In this document: piece after piece, positions 56,404-64,000 of the stretch
Position numbering within the stretch: position 1 is the first letter of the stretch
Layout: each line of letters begins with the position of its first letter
NCBI GenBank assembly: GCA_947501045.1
Contig: CANMUI010000005.1
Location: forward strand, 186,001 to 250,000
Reading direction: 5' to 3'
Length of the DNA stretch: 64,000 nt
From: an uncultured Psychrobacter sp.
GTDB lineage: Bacteria; Pseudomonadota; Gammaproteobacteria; Pseudomonadales; Moraxellaceae
The notes under the pieces: model-generated
Seen by the model: the letters and a program-made list of their open reading frames with translations, nothing else
Databases searched by the model: none
What the model was told of the DNA's origin: nothing
Translations under genes and position numbers: made by a program

Positions 56404-57198
56404 ATGTTGTCTACTTCTTCATACAAGTTCACTTCTACTCATCGTTCATTGCTGCTAGGAGCCTCACTAGGCGTCATTGTATTGACTGTTAGTCAGACTG
56501 CAGCAGCCATTACTACTAAAGACATTACCTATACCGTAGATAACCAGCCTTATCAAGGCTATTACGCTAAAGCAGATAGACCAAATGCACCTTTTATACT
56601 TTTGATTCATGATTGGGACGGCTTAACCGATTATGAAAAGAAACGTGCCGATATGCTCGCTACCGAAGGCTATAATGTGTTAGCAGCTGACCTGTTTGGG
56701 ACAGGCGTTCGCCCAACTGAAATGGAAGATAAAAAACGTCTTACTTCTGAGCTGTATGACGATCGTGGTAAAATGCGCCGCCTACTTGCAGGAGCTTTGA
56801 ATGCTGGACAAGCACAAGGCAATAATGTGCGTGAGGGTGTAACGATGGGCTATTGCTTTGGCGGCGGTGTGGCTTTAGAGCTTGCACGCTCAGGATTTGA
56901 GCAAAAAGCCTTTGTCCCATTTCATGGCAGCTTAGATACGCCAGCGGGTCAAAATTATAATAACGTTAAGGGTGAGATTTTAGTTTTTCATGGTACCGCT
57001 GATGAAGCCGTTCCGTTTGATGAATTTGCTGCGCTTGGCAAGACTTTAGAGACCAGTGAAGTACCGCATGAAATGATCACTTATAGCGGCGCAGTTCATG
57101 CATTTACTGACTTTAATAACCCTGATAGGTATGATGAGCGCGCAGATAAACGCTCTTGGAATCGCTACTTAAACTTTTTAGAAAATACTTACAAATAG
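56404..57198 (+). CDS. Dienelactone hydrolase family protein, exported
   Basis: Alpha/beta-hydrolase with the dienelactone-hydrolase triad C151 (GYCFGGG), D200 (GTADEAVP) and H232 (GAVHAFTDF). The N-terminus is a signal peptide (hydrophobic about 15-34, cleavage likely after TAAA), so it acts in the periplasm, unlike classical dienelactone hydrolases. I choose ATG 56404, with GAGG 6 nt upstream, over ATG 56392. 264 residues. Substrate unknown. Convergent with the methyltransferase gene. Confidence 0.92.
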   Translation: MLSTSSYKFTSTHRSLLLGASLGVIVLTVSQTAAAITTKDITYTVDNQPYQGYYAKADRPNAPFILLIHDWDGLTDYEKKRADMLATEGYNVLAADLFGTGVRPTEMEDKKRLTSELYDDRGKMRRLLAGALNAGQAQGNNVREGVTMGYCFGGGVALELARSGFEQKAFVPFHGSLDTPAGQNYNNVKGEILVFHGTADEAVPFDEFAALGKTLETSEVPHEMITYSGAVHAFTDFNNPDRYDERADKRSWNRYLNFLENTYK

Positions 57199-57209
57199 TT
57201 TATATCTTT

Positions 57210-57242
57210 GAAGAGTAGTTTTTAGTTGCAAGGCTACTCTTC
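57210..57242. terminator. 9-bp stem-loop between convergent genes
   Basis: GAAGAGTAG (57210-57218) and CTACTCTTC (57234-57242), 15-nt loop with T-rich content; it includes the stop codon of the methyltransferase gene. Possible bidirectional terminator. Confidence 0.5.
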
Positions 57243-57872
57243 AGCTCTTAACCGTTTTATCTTTTTAAAAATTAGAATTTGATTGTTTGCTGGCATCTGA
57301 TATTGATTACCTAAGGTTAAATGATGCTGTTTTGCCAAGATGATAATATCTTCTTTATTGCGGATGCCACTGCTAGGATCACGCTGCCTCAAGGACAAAT
57401 CAAAACTTTGATTGCTGGCACTAGTATAGTGTCCATTTTCATTAAATGGTCCATAAATAATAAGTTTACCATTTGTAGGTAACGCCTCTGCGGCCAACTT
57501 AAATAAATTTTCAACTAAAGACCAAGCAATAATATGCAAAGTATTGGCGGTAAATACTGCATCGTAGAGCTTACCTGTCATTGATTTAGGTAAAGCATCT
57601 GTCCTCAGATCAAACGTTAAAGGCGCATATAGATTAGACGTAGGATAAGCGTTATGCCAAGCCTTTATAATATGATGATTATCAATAACATCACTGGTCT
57701 GCCACTGTAGATGTGGTAAATTGGGTGCGAAGTAAGCGCTATGTTGACCTGTGCCTGATCCCACTTCTAATACGTGAGTATATTCTTGCAATTCTTGTTG
57801 TAGTACTTTTAGAATAGCATCTTTATTATTTTCACAAGCTTGTGAAAATGGTAACCTACCTGCATCTTGCAT
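57234..57872 (-). CDS. DUF938 family SAM-dependent methyltransferase
   Basis: 212 residues. Starts with the DUF938 pattern RLPFSQACENNKDAIL and has the SAM-binding loop VLEVGSGTGQHSAYFA, then GPFNENGHYTSASNQ and SFDLSLRQRDP, typical of this family. Substrate unknown. ATG 57872 is taken over GTG 57887. Third gene after osmC and the oxidoreductase, 45 bp after the latter, so probably in one operon. Confidence 0.93.
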   Translation of the reverse strand: MQDAGRLPFSQACENNKDAILKVLQQELQEYTHVLEVGSGTGQHSAYFAPNLPHLQWQTSDVIDNHHIIKAWHNAYPTSNLYAPLTFDLRTDALPKSMTGKLYDAVFTANTLHIIAWSLVENLFKLAAEALPTNGKLIIYGPFNENGHYTSASNQSFDLSLRQRDPSSGIRNKEDIIILAKQHHLTLGNQYQMPANNQILIFKKIKRLRAEE

Positions 57873-57917
57873 TATATTCTTTCTCACTGCTAGTTCAGTT
57901 CATAATTATATTAGTCG

Positions 57918-58382
57918 CTAGTAGATACCCGCCTCTACACCAGCTGCTAGCGTCATCGCAAGCTCTTCTACCTGCCAAATAAACTCATCTTGCCATTCCC
58001 CTTTTAAGATAAGGGTGTCTTGGATTTGATTCCAGCGCAAACCCGTGATAATAGTTTGCATCGCACGTTTAGTCCCCGTGCCATCTTGTCCTGCACGAAT
58101 ATATAAAGCAAAGGGCATGCCTTGTTTTTTCTCAAGCACCGGATAATAACAGCGATCAAAAAAATCTTTAGTCAGTCCTGCCATATAAGCCAAATTCTCA
58201 GTCGTTCCTAAAAGCAGAGCATCAGCTATAAGTACATCTTCGGGCTGAGTGTCTTGTGGCGATTTCAATATCACACTGATATCTATATCTGGATGATTAG
58301 CGCCATTGTAAGCTGCTTGCGCCAATTTTTTGGTATTAGGCGATGGCGTATGAGCGACAATAAGTAGCGTTTTAGAGTTCAT
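57918..58382 (-). CDS. Flavodoxin-like NAD(P)H-dependent oxidoreductase
   Basis: 154 residues of the flavodoxin-like/NADPH:quinone reductase fold. FMN phosphate loop HTPSPNTKKLAQ near residues 11-22; LLLGTTENLAYMAGLTKDFFD is the second flavin loop. The start is ATG 58382, 1 nt after the osmC stop and with GAGG 9 nt upstream; the GTG at 58391 is worse. Tight coupling with osmC suggests a shared role in thiol or electrophile stress. Confidence 0.88.
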   Translation of the reverse strand: MNSKTLLIVAHTPSPNTKKLAQAAYNGANHPDIDISVILKSPQDTQPEDVLIADALLLGTTENLAYMAGLTKDFFDRCYYPVLEKKQGMPFALYIRAGQDGTGTKRAMQTIITGLRWNQIQDTLILKGEWQDEFIWQVEELAMTLAAGVEAGIY

Positions 58383-58383
58383 A

Positions 58384-58794
58384 TCAGTCACCCTCGTAAT
58401 TAAAAGTCACATTTTGCACAATATCAGGATGCAGACTATTAGCCACCGGACAAGTCAACGCCGTGTTATAAAATATTTTTTGGACTCTAGCATCTAACTT
58501 GTTTTGAAATGTTATAACCACATGCACTTCACTAACGCGTCTTGGATCAGCTGCCATCACTTTGGTCACCTCAGCGCTAGTCCCTGCAATATCAATCTTC
58601 ATATCTCTTGCTTTGATACCAATAATAGTGAGCATACAACTGGCTAGACTGGTTGCTAGCAGATCTGTTGGCGAAAAAGCCTCACCCTTACCTTGATTGT
58701 CAGTTGGGGCATCAGTAATGATTTCGTTATTAGATTGTAAATGGACGGCAATGGTGCGTAGGTCACCTTTATAAGTTACTTTTGAAGTTGTCAT
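58384..58794 (-). CDS. OsmC family peroxiredoxin-like protein
   Basis: 136 residues of the OsmC/Ohr superfamily. The two catalytic Cys are C53 (SLASCMLTI) and C115 (ALTCPVANSLHP). These proteins reduce organic hydroperoxides or related thiol oxidants in the cytoplasm. The sequence fits the OsmC-like (YhfA type) branch more than Ohr. First gene of a three-gene minus-strand operon; a 15-bp palindrome 39 bp upstream may be its operator. Confidence 0.94.
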   Translation of the reverse strand: MTTSKVTYKGDLRTIAVHLQSNNEIITDAPTDNQGKGEAFSPTDLLATSLASCMLTIIGIKARDMKIDIAGTSAEVTKVMAADPRRVSEVHVVITFQNKLDARVQKIFYNTALTCPVANSLHPDIVQNVTFNYEGD

Positions 58795-58832
58795 AGATTT
58801 CTCTTCGATAATTGTTGGTCTTGATCGTTATG

Positions 58833-58847
58833 CTTACTAATAGTAAG
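58833..58847. promoter_or_regulatory. Palindrome upstream of osmC operon
   Basis: CTTACTA-A-TAGTAAG, a perfect 15-bp odd palindrome. The TTAC...GTAA half-sites recall operators of HxlR-type redox regulators, but this is inference; no such regulator gene is in the window. A second palindrome GTATAA-AAC-TTATAC lies at 58886-58900. Confidence 0.5.
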
Positions 58848-59085
58848 ACTTGTATGAAATGATTTTATTACACCATTTTACATTAGTATAAAACTTATAC
58901 AAATCAACGTAATTATTAAAACTTGATTGCTACAATTTTGCAATTGCCACGGGTTTTATAGTAAGAAAGCTGGACTATACTCACACCCGCGTTATTGAAG
59001 CTAAAGTTAAAGCTGTGCATTGTTTCCTCAGCATACATAAAACGGATTTATGTAAAACGAAATTATATTAATGAATGGAGTGTTC

Positions 59086-60606
59086 ATGAGTATTGGTCAG
59101 AATTTGTTAAATTTAGATACGGTCACAGAAAATAGAGTGATCAAAAACGATGGTAGAATGATTATCAGTCCTAATTATGATACATCTGACTTCATTGAAG
59201 TAGAGCCAAGCGCTAAATATACCATCTCTAGCGAACAACGCAGAGGTCTTGATACCTTTAACAGTATTGCCTATTACGATAGCAACAGAAGATTTATAAG
59301 ACGGGTATCTGCAAGAGACAGATATTTGGACAGTATAACTGTTACTATTCCTAGAAATGCTCACTATGCACGCCTCAATATGAATGGCGGCCCTGCCTCT
59401 CAACACAACCGTATGTTTGTAAAGGATAGCGAAGGAGTACCTAGTCAAAATCTTGGGGACATATCCTCTGATATTGACCCTGATAACATATACTCCGAAA
59501 CTGAGCTTGAGGGCGTATACCCTGACCCTAATCAAGATACTATCTATTATAACAACAATTATAATACGCCTGAAGAAGCGCTTGAGGATGCAGCTAGGCG
59601 CGGAGGTGCCAACATTGTATTTCCAGATGGTAGGTATGAGGTAGCGCTAAAACCTAGAGTGCCCAATATTCGGCTGTTCGGTACGGGTGAAACCTACTTT
59701 TATGCTAAATCTAGTGCAGCAGTGCTGGAAGTTCGTGAAGAAGGAGATGGCTTTCAAGCTACAGGCGTTCATTTTAGAGGTCAAACCATAAGGAATGCGG
59801 ATTCTAACAGCCGATTGGCCACATCTATCTATTGCATGTGGATATGGGGCAAGAATTGTAAGTTTAGTAACTTTACCACTGAAGGTGCAATATACGATAG
59901 CTTATACCTACGCGGCAACAGTGCAATGAACTTTGAAGCCAGTGATTTTAAAATAGGTCCATCCAACAGAAACTGCATTACTATTGCCTCAGGTATTGGC
60001 ATAACGCTTAAGAACGGTGTCGTTCGATTTGAAAAAGACGTATATGTCTATTCTACAAACCCTAGAAACAGTGATCCTCGACCGACCTATGGCGGTTTAT
60101 ACCTTGCTGATATTGAACCCCCTAGCACCGCTTATCAATGGGGCGATGTGCTTTATGAAGGCATTGAGTTTATCACTGCTAGCGACTCGTATGATGGTCG
60201 ACAGATCATCATACAAGATAACAATCGTAACAATCGTAACTACCTTGATATTACTATTCGTAACTGTCTGATGATTAAAGAAGGTAATCATAATGGAGAC
60301 GCCCCATACATCAGACTGGCATCAAAATCTAATCAGCGCGTATTCAGAGGTATTAAGGTTGAAGGTTGTACCCATAATAACCGCGTTATTGCATGCATAG
60401 ATTATGAGAGATTACTTGAAGACTGTACGTTTCAGAATATTACCTTAAACAATACACAAGCCTTTAGCACGTTTATTGCTCTTGGTAAAGACTGTGTGGT
60501 CAGAAATATCAAAACTGAAGTTGGTAACAGAGTTACAAACATTGAAATTAATTCTTCAACTAATATCAATGTCACAAATGTAGAAGGCACTCGGAATCTT
60601 AGTTAA
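59086..60606 (+). CDS. Phage tailspike-like right-handed beta-helix protein
   Basis: 506 residues. Residues ~1-125 resemble the N-terminal adhesion modules of phage tail fibres and tailspikes (NLLNLDTVTENRVIKN, then FIEVEPSAKYTIS, FNSIAYYDSNRRFIRR and ITVTIPRNAHYARLNMNG). After a linker with PEEALEDAARRGGANIVFPDG (a pectate-lyase superfamily entry motif), repeated short beta-strands with Asn/Asp/Gly turns suggest a parallel beta-helix (about 165-500), as in polysaccharide depolymerases. No signal peptide or lipobox. ATG 59086 has GGAG 5 nt upstream; ATG 59071 is less likely. A tandem AACAATCGT repeat gives NNRNNRN at about 380. No other phage gene is in the window. Function inferred only. Confidence 0.75.
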   Translation: MSIGQNLLNLDTVTENRVIKNDGRMIISPNYDTSDFIEVEPSAKYTISSEQRRGLDTFNSIAYYDSNRRFIRRVSARDRYLDSITVTIPRNAHYARLNMNGGPASQHNRMFVKDSEGVPSQNLGDISSDIDPDNIYSETELEGVYPDPNQDTIYYNNNYNTPEEALEDAARRGGANIVFPDGRYEVALKPRVPNIRLFGTGETYFYAKSSAAVLEVREEGDGFQATGVHFRGQTIRNADSNSRLATSIYCMWIWGKNCKFSNFTTEGAIYDSLYLRGNSAMNFEASDFKIGPSNRNCITIASGIGITLKNGVVRFEKDVYVYSTNPRNSDPRPTYGGLYLADIEPPSTAYQWGDVLYEGIEFITASDSYDGRQIIIQDNNRNNRNYLDITIRNCLMIKEGNHNGDAPYIRLASKSNQRVFRGIKVEGCTHNNRVIACIDYERLLEDCTFQNITLNNTQAFSTFIALGKDCVVRNIKTEVGNRVTNIEINSSTNINVTNVEGTRNLS

Positions 60607-60679
60607 TGATATCTTTAGCTATATTGTAAATCAACAGTTTAATACGTAATAAAATGACAAAGATTATAGGAAAGTTATC

Positions 60680-62038
60680 ATGAACGAGTTATCAAGAAGA
60701 GCCTTTTTACAGCGTTTAAGCTATTTAGCGGGTGCTGGTGTTGTGGCACCTATGGCGCTCAACTTATCAGCTATGAACAAAGCAAGAGCGGCAACAGCAG
60801 GCTCAGATTATAAAGCCTTAGTCTGTGTCCTATTAGACGGCGGCAATGATCAAACCAACACTTTGATTCCTATCGACCCATCTAACTATGCAACTTACCG
60901 TAATATACGTCAAGATGTTGCTTTGGATCAGTCCACTTTACTACCTCTAATACCCACAACCAATTTAGCAGGCGGTCTAAAATGGGGGTTTAATCCCAAT
61001 CTTAAGCGTTTAAATAGCTTATTTCACTTAAAAAAATTAGCAGTCCTACAAAATGTAGGTTCTTTAGTACAACCTACTTCGTTGGATCAGTATAAAAAGC
61101 GATCAGTAGCGTTGCCTAGGGGTTTGTTTGCGCACTTTAATCAAAAGCAAAATTGGCAAAGCACAGCTTCGGATTTGTTTAGAGAAGGCTGGGGCGGAAA
61201 AATTGGTGATGCCATGCTAAAACAAAATTCGCATGGAGCGTTTTCTTGTATTAGTACCGATGAGGATACTGTATTTTTGACAGGCAAAAACACCAATCCA
61301 TTGAGAGTTACCGCTGATGGTATCAAAAGTACTAAAAGTATTAATGAGGGGTCACAAGCATCTGGTGCGACGAGTTTTTCAGAAGCAGTGAATAATTTAT
61401 TTACTTCATCTGACGATAACGATGATAATGTAGTTGCAAGCTCTGCTAATGAATCAATAATACTATCTGCGCTACAGAATGCCGAAACTATTTCAACCAA
61501 ATTTCCCACTGAAAATGCATTGGCACAGCAGTTAAAAACAGTAGCTTCACTTATCAAAGCAAGAGACAATCTAGGTGTCAAACGTCAGATATTCTTTGTA
61601 AAACTTAAAGGGTTCGATACACATAATGATCTACTTGGTCGGCATAGTAAGTTGATGGGTCTACTTGATAATGCATTAGCAAGTTTCTATGAAGCTACTG
61701 AAGAATTAGGAGTTGCTCAGAATGTCACGACGTTCACTATGTCAGAGTTCGGTCGAACTTTTAACAGCCATGGTGATGGATCGGAGCATGGTTGGGGAGC
61801 TCATCATATTATTATGGGCGGCGCGGTGAAAGGTAGAGATTTCTATGGTGAAGCACCGGAAATTGGTTTGAATACAGCCACTGATGTCGGTCAAGGTATA
61901 TGGCTACCTACGACATCTATTGATCAGTATTCAGCGACTTTGGCTAAATGGTTTGGTGTCGCAGATAACAATCTAGCTATGGTAGCGCCTAATCTGCATA
62001 AGTTTAACAATACAGATTTAGGCTTCATGTCTAGCTAA
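60680..62038 (+). CDS. DUF1501 protein with Tat signal
   Basis: 452 residues. Twin-arginine signal SRRAFLQ at residues 5-11, a hydrophobic segment, and a likely cleavage after ARA (about 36). The mature part is a DUF1501 protein (related in fold to alkaline phosphatase/sulfatase enzymes), with VCVLLDGGNDQTNTLIP, FDTHNDL, FTMSEFGRTFNSHGDGSEHGWG and HHIIMGGAVKG. Such genes usually follow a DUF1800 gene, but here the neighbour is the beta-helix gene, 73 bp upstream, and no DUF1800 gene is present. Exported folded by Tat, so probably binds a metal or cofactor. Function unknown. A stem-loop follows at 62101. Confidence 0.9.
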   Translation: MNELSRRAFLQRLSYLAGAGVVAPMALNLSAMNKARAATAGSDYKALVCVLLDGGNDQTNTLIPIDPSNYATYRNIRQDVALDQSTLLPLIPTTNLAGGLKWGFNPNLKRLNSLFHLKKLAVLQNVGSLVQPTSLDQYKKRSVALPRGLFAHFNQKQNWQSTASDLFREGWGGKIGDAMLKQNSHGAFSCISTDEDTVFLTGKNTNPLRVTADGIKSTKSINEGSQASGATSFSEAVNNLFTSSDDNDDNVVASSANESIILSALQNAETISTKFPTENALAQQLKTVASLIKARDNLGVKRQIFFVKLKGFDTHNDLLGRHSKLMGLLDNALASFYEATEELGVAQNVTTFTMSEFGRTFNSHGDGSEHGWGAHHIIMGGAVKGRDFYGEAPEIGLNTATDVGQGIWLPTTSIDQYSATLAKWFGVADNNLAMVAPNLHKFNNTDLGFMSS

Positions 62039-62411
62039 TTCATTTCTAGAGAAATAATCTTAAGTGTAAATGTTGTTTTGATAGCAACTTAACAATAACG
62101 AAGCTTGCCAGAATCTAATTTTGGCAAGCTTTGTTATTTTGTGCTAGTTCTATCACGCTTATTAGATCAAGCCTAAAATCATTTAAAAAATTGAAATGGA
62201 ACCAATTAAATTGGGTTAATGGTAAAGCTGATTTTAAGCTTTACCAGCTGTCTCAACGATGATTACATGCACCTTTCTAATCTTCCTCGACAGCAAACGT
62301 AACAATATTTCTTTACATATTACTAATACTTAACACTAAGACTGGCTGCCGAACTTTTATAAAATAGTTAAGCTTTTAGATTATAACTCATTAACACATA
62401 GGTAGCTGATT
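62039..62411. other. Intergenic region with two stem-loops
   Basis: 373 bp. It contains the terminator-like hairpin at 62101-62131 and a perfect 9-bp hairpin GGTAAAGCT/AGCTTTACC at 62221-62245 without a T-run. The promoter of the catalase-related gene should be in 62250-62390; none is clear. Confidence 0.55.
62101..62131 (+). terminator. Likely terminator of the DUF1501 gene
   Basis: Perfect 10-bp stem AAGCTTGCCA/TGGCAAGCTT (62101-62110 with 62122-62131), then an imperfect T-run (TGTTATTTT). Confidence 0.7.
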
Positions 62412-63563
62412 ATGCTAAAAAAACTGTTTAAACCCAAATACGTTAAATTCGATGAGAAATATACCATTCTAAGTCCAGAAGATAAGCAAACTATGGAGAT
62501 GATCACCGCTGATATTCGCGCGTACGTCAAAAAAAGTAAAGAAGCCAATGACATTGATCATCACACTCGCTCTGTTCATGCCAAAAGCTATTGCGGTCTA
62601 AAAGCTAAGTTTGAAATTCTAGATAACTTGCCGAAAGAATTTGCACAAGGCTTGTATGCTAAGCCAGGTATTCACGATGCTGTCATTCGTTTCTCTAATG
62701 CAGCGGCAGGTGTCGACGCTGATAGAAGACTAGGTTTAGGACAGGGACTAGCTATCAAAGTATTCGATGTGCCCGGCAAGAAACTAACACCCGGCGAAGA
62801 AGATTGCACCACTTTCGACTATGCCTTGGTTAATGGGCCTATCTTTTTTACCAATAGCCTAGCGGATTATGGTTATTTGTCTAAACTGAATTTTGAGCTA
62901 AACGGCTATTTAGGTGATGGCTTACTAGGTAAAGGTAAACTCGTATTTAACTGGCTCACTAAGTACGGTAAAGAATTCCCTGACGCAGAAGGAGTAAGAA
63001 CCTTAAACGCGTTTAGAAAGCTGGCTACTATTCCACCAAAAAATGCCTGGTTATATGATTATTTCTCACAAGGTGCTTGTCGTCATGGCGATTATATGGG
63101 GAAAATAAGAGTAACCCCTACCAAAGCTTCTGCTGCCAAAATCAAACGTCGTGACATTCATTTGTTCACAGAGGATGAAGCTATTCGTCCTGCTATCATT
63201 AAAGAGATTCAAGAACATGATTATCAGTTCAACGTACAAATACAATTATGTCGTAATCTTAAGAAGCAACCTATCGAGAAGCTGACTCAAGAATGGGATG
63301 AGTCTGATGCGCCTTTTGTTACGGTCGCAACTTTGACCATACCTTGTCAGGATGTGCCAGAAGATGGCAATATTGAAGCGATAGAAGATCTTACTTTCAC
63401 GACTTTTAGATGTTTAGAAGAGAACCGTCCTATTGGTGTGATTCAAAACTCGCGTTTGCAAGCCTACAAGACTTCTTCCGATACTCGTCATAAAATGAAC
63501 GGTGTAAAACGTAAAGAGCCTAGCAGTTTGAAAGAAGTGTTTGATAGATCAACTACTAAGTAA
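62412..63563 (+). CDS. Catalase-related haem protein
   Basis: 383 residues of the catalase superfamily, related to small catalase-like proteins rather than true catalases. Distal His in TRSVHAKSYCGLKA, VIRFSNAA, LGLGQGLAIKVFDVPG, then NGPIFFTNSLADY in the Asn region; the proximal Tyr is likely in SRLQAYKTSSDTRH. No signal peptide. Whether it degrades peroxide or has peroxidase or lipid-peroxide activity is not clear. The start ATG 62412 has a weak AGGTAG site. Monocistronic, ending in a strong terminator. Confidence 0.85.
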   Translation: MLKKLFKPKYVKFDEKYTILSPEDKQTMEMITADIRAYVKKSKEANDIDHHTRSVHAKSYCGLKAKFEILDNLPKEFAQGLYAKPGIHDAVIRFSNAAAGVDADRRLGLGQGLAIKVFDVPGKKLTPGEEDCTTFDYALVNGPIFFTNSLADYGYLSKLNFELNGYLGDGLLGKGKLVFNWLTKYGKEFPDAEGVRTLNAFRKLATIPPKNAWLYDYFSQGACRHGDYMGKIRVTPTKASAAKIKRRDIHLFTEDEAIRPAIIKEIQEHDYQFNVQIQLCRNLKKQPIEKLTQEWDESDAPFVTVATLTIPCQDVPEDGNIEAIEDLTFTTFRCLEENRPIGVIQNSRLQAYKTSSDTRHKMNGVKRKEPSSLKEVFDRSTTK

Positions 63564-63600
63564 CTATGCTATTCACAGTAACAGTTTAAATCAAAACGAC

Positions 63601-63634
63601 AAAAACCATCACTCGTAAGAATGATGGTTTTTTT
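63601..63634 (+). terminator. Terminator of the catalase-related gene
   Basis: 11-bp stem AAAAACCATCA/TGATGGTTTTT (63601-63611 with 63622-63632), followed by more T. It lies 37 bp past the stop. Confidence 0.9.
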
Positions 63635-63656
63635 ATATATTAGAATAAAAGGCAAA

Positions 63657-63690
63657 AAAAGCCCCCCAACAATCAAGTTGGGGGGCTTTT
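63657..63690. terminator. Bidirectional terminator, outer end of rRNA operon
   Basis: Perfect 14-bp stem AAAAGCCCCCCAAC/GTTGGGGGGCTTTT with a 6-nt loop. A-rich and T-rich sides suit both strands. On the minus strand it is the second terminator after the 5S gene. Confidence 0.93.
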
Positions 63691-63884
63691 AGAGTATAGA
63701 GAGCTGACGAACGAGGAGAGCGCCGTTAAAGCAAAGCACTGCTAATTGCGAGCACAGCTCTTGTCTTGCGTCGGGCGAAACAGTGTTTCGCTTAATCCTC
63801 CTCAAGGCAGCGCAAGAGTCAATCCTTTAAATAGGATTGGCTGCGTAGGTCACATGGTGATAAGTAGGATTAAAAGATAAAAAA
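63691..63884 (-). other. Structured spacer between two post-5S terminators
   Basis: 194 bp without a gene. It contains a 15-bp direct repeat of the 5S 3' end and flank (63696-63710 matching 63919-63933), hairpin GCGAAAC/GTTTCGC (63775-63791), hairpin repeat copy 5 (63820-63839) and an AGCAGTGCTTT (minus strand, near 63735-63745) also found before tRNA-Lys 2. Confidence 0.6.
63820..63839 (-). repeat. Stable-RNA hairpin repeat, copy 5
   Basis: On the minus strand CAATCCT-ATTTAA-AGGATTG, followed by ACTCTTGCG. The core AATCCTATTTAAAGGATT and the trailing TTGCG equal those of copies 1 and 3 at the tRNA-Lys locus, 11 kb away. Confidence 0.75.
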
Positions 63885-63912
63885 AAGAGCCACCTCGTTT
63901 GAGATGACTCTT
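63885..63912 (-). terminator. Terminator of the 5S/rRNA operon
   Basis: 12-bp stem with G-T pairs (63885-63896 with 63901-63912), 4-nt loop and a long T-run on the minus strand; starts about 12 bp after the 5S 3' end. Confidence 0.88.
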
Positions 63913-63924
63913 CTTAGAATAGAG

Positions 63925-64000
63925 AGCTGACGATGACCTACTCTCACATGGCCGGAGCCACACTACCATTGGCGCTACGATGTTTCACTGCTGAGTTCGG
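63925..64000 (-). rRNA. rrf: 5S ribosomal RNA (3' part; cut by window edge)
   Basis: The minus strand reads CCGAACTCAGCAGTGAAAC, then TAGCGCCAATGGTAGTGTGG and CATGTGAGAGTAGGTCATCG, which is the 3' two-thirds of a bacterial 5S rRNA. The exact 3' end is uncertain by a few bases (around 63924-63926). The rest of the rRNA operon lies beyond the right edge. Confidence 0.95.

Overview
The window looks like a chromosomal segment of a Psychrobacter-like gammaproteobacterium (family Moraxellaceae). This is inferred from recognisable protein sequences, from conserved gene orders (phoH-ybeY, dut-algC-argB, leuS-lptE-holA, rplU-rpmA divergent from ispB, a 13-gene nuo operon with fused nuoCD), and from moderate base composition with AT-rich intergenic DNA. 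No database search was possible. Almost every coding region is intact. No transposase, integrase, CRISPR array or plasmid gene is visible.

Layout. (1) 1-5.9 kb: the 3' part of phoH, ybeY, an MscS channel, a TonB-type protein, an unrecognised acidic-tailed protein (4154-5020) and ferredoxin-NADP reductase. (2) 6.1-22.4 kb: complete complex I operon nuoA-N on the minus strand, tightly packed with overlapping starts and stops, ending in a strong terminator. Several subunits (NuoA, NuoG, NuoJ, NuoK) are longer than their E. coli counterparts. (3) 23-26.4 kb: lolA, rplU-rpmA and ispB. (4) 27-33.6 kb: a complete tripartite RND efflux operon with no local regulator. (5) 33.7-52.2 kb: hemB, a DMT exporter, rep, mgtE, dut, an unusual phosphomannomutase/phosphoglucomutase, argB, an ArsC/Spx-like protein, leuS, lptE, holA and macAB. 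(6) 52.2-53 kb: two identical tRNA-Lys(UUU) genes embedded in repeated short hairpins. (7) 53-63.6 kb: an accessory-looking stretch rich in stress functions: metallo-hydrolase, large catalase KatE, dienelactone-hydrolase-like protein, an osmC/oxidoreductase/methyltransferase operon, an orphan phage-tailspike-like beta-helix protein, a Tat-exported DUF1501 protein and a catalase-related protein. (8) 63.6-64 kb: the downstream end of an rRNA operon on the minus strand (partial 5S rRNA), with two terminators flanking a structured spacer.

How genes work together. Complex I and IspB (quinone side chain) serve aerobic respiration; HemB supplies haem for cytochromes and catalases. LolA and LptE serve outer-membrane assembly; the RND system and MacAB export toxic compounds. 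Dut, Rep and HolA serve DNA replication. PhoH, YbeY, L21, L27, LeuS, the tRNAs and the 5S rRNA serve translation. The 53-63.6 kb region combines peroxide and thiol-stress proteins with two exported or phage-like proteins whose role is unknown.

The signals most worth following are the hairpin repeat shared by the tRNA-Lys locus and the post-5S spacer, the orphan tailspike-like gene beside an orphan DUF1501 gene, and the divergent phosphohexomutase.
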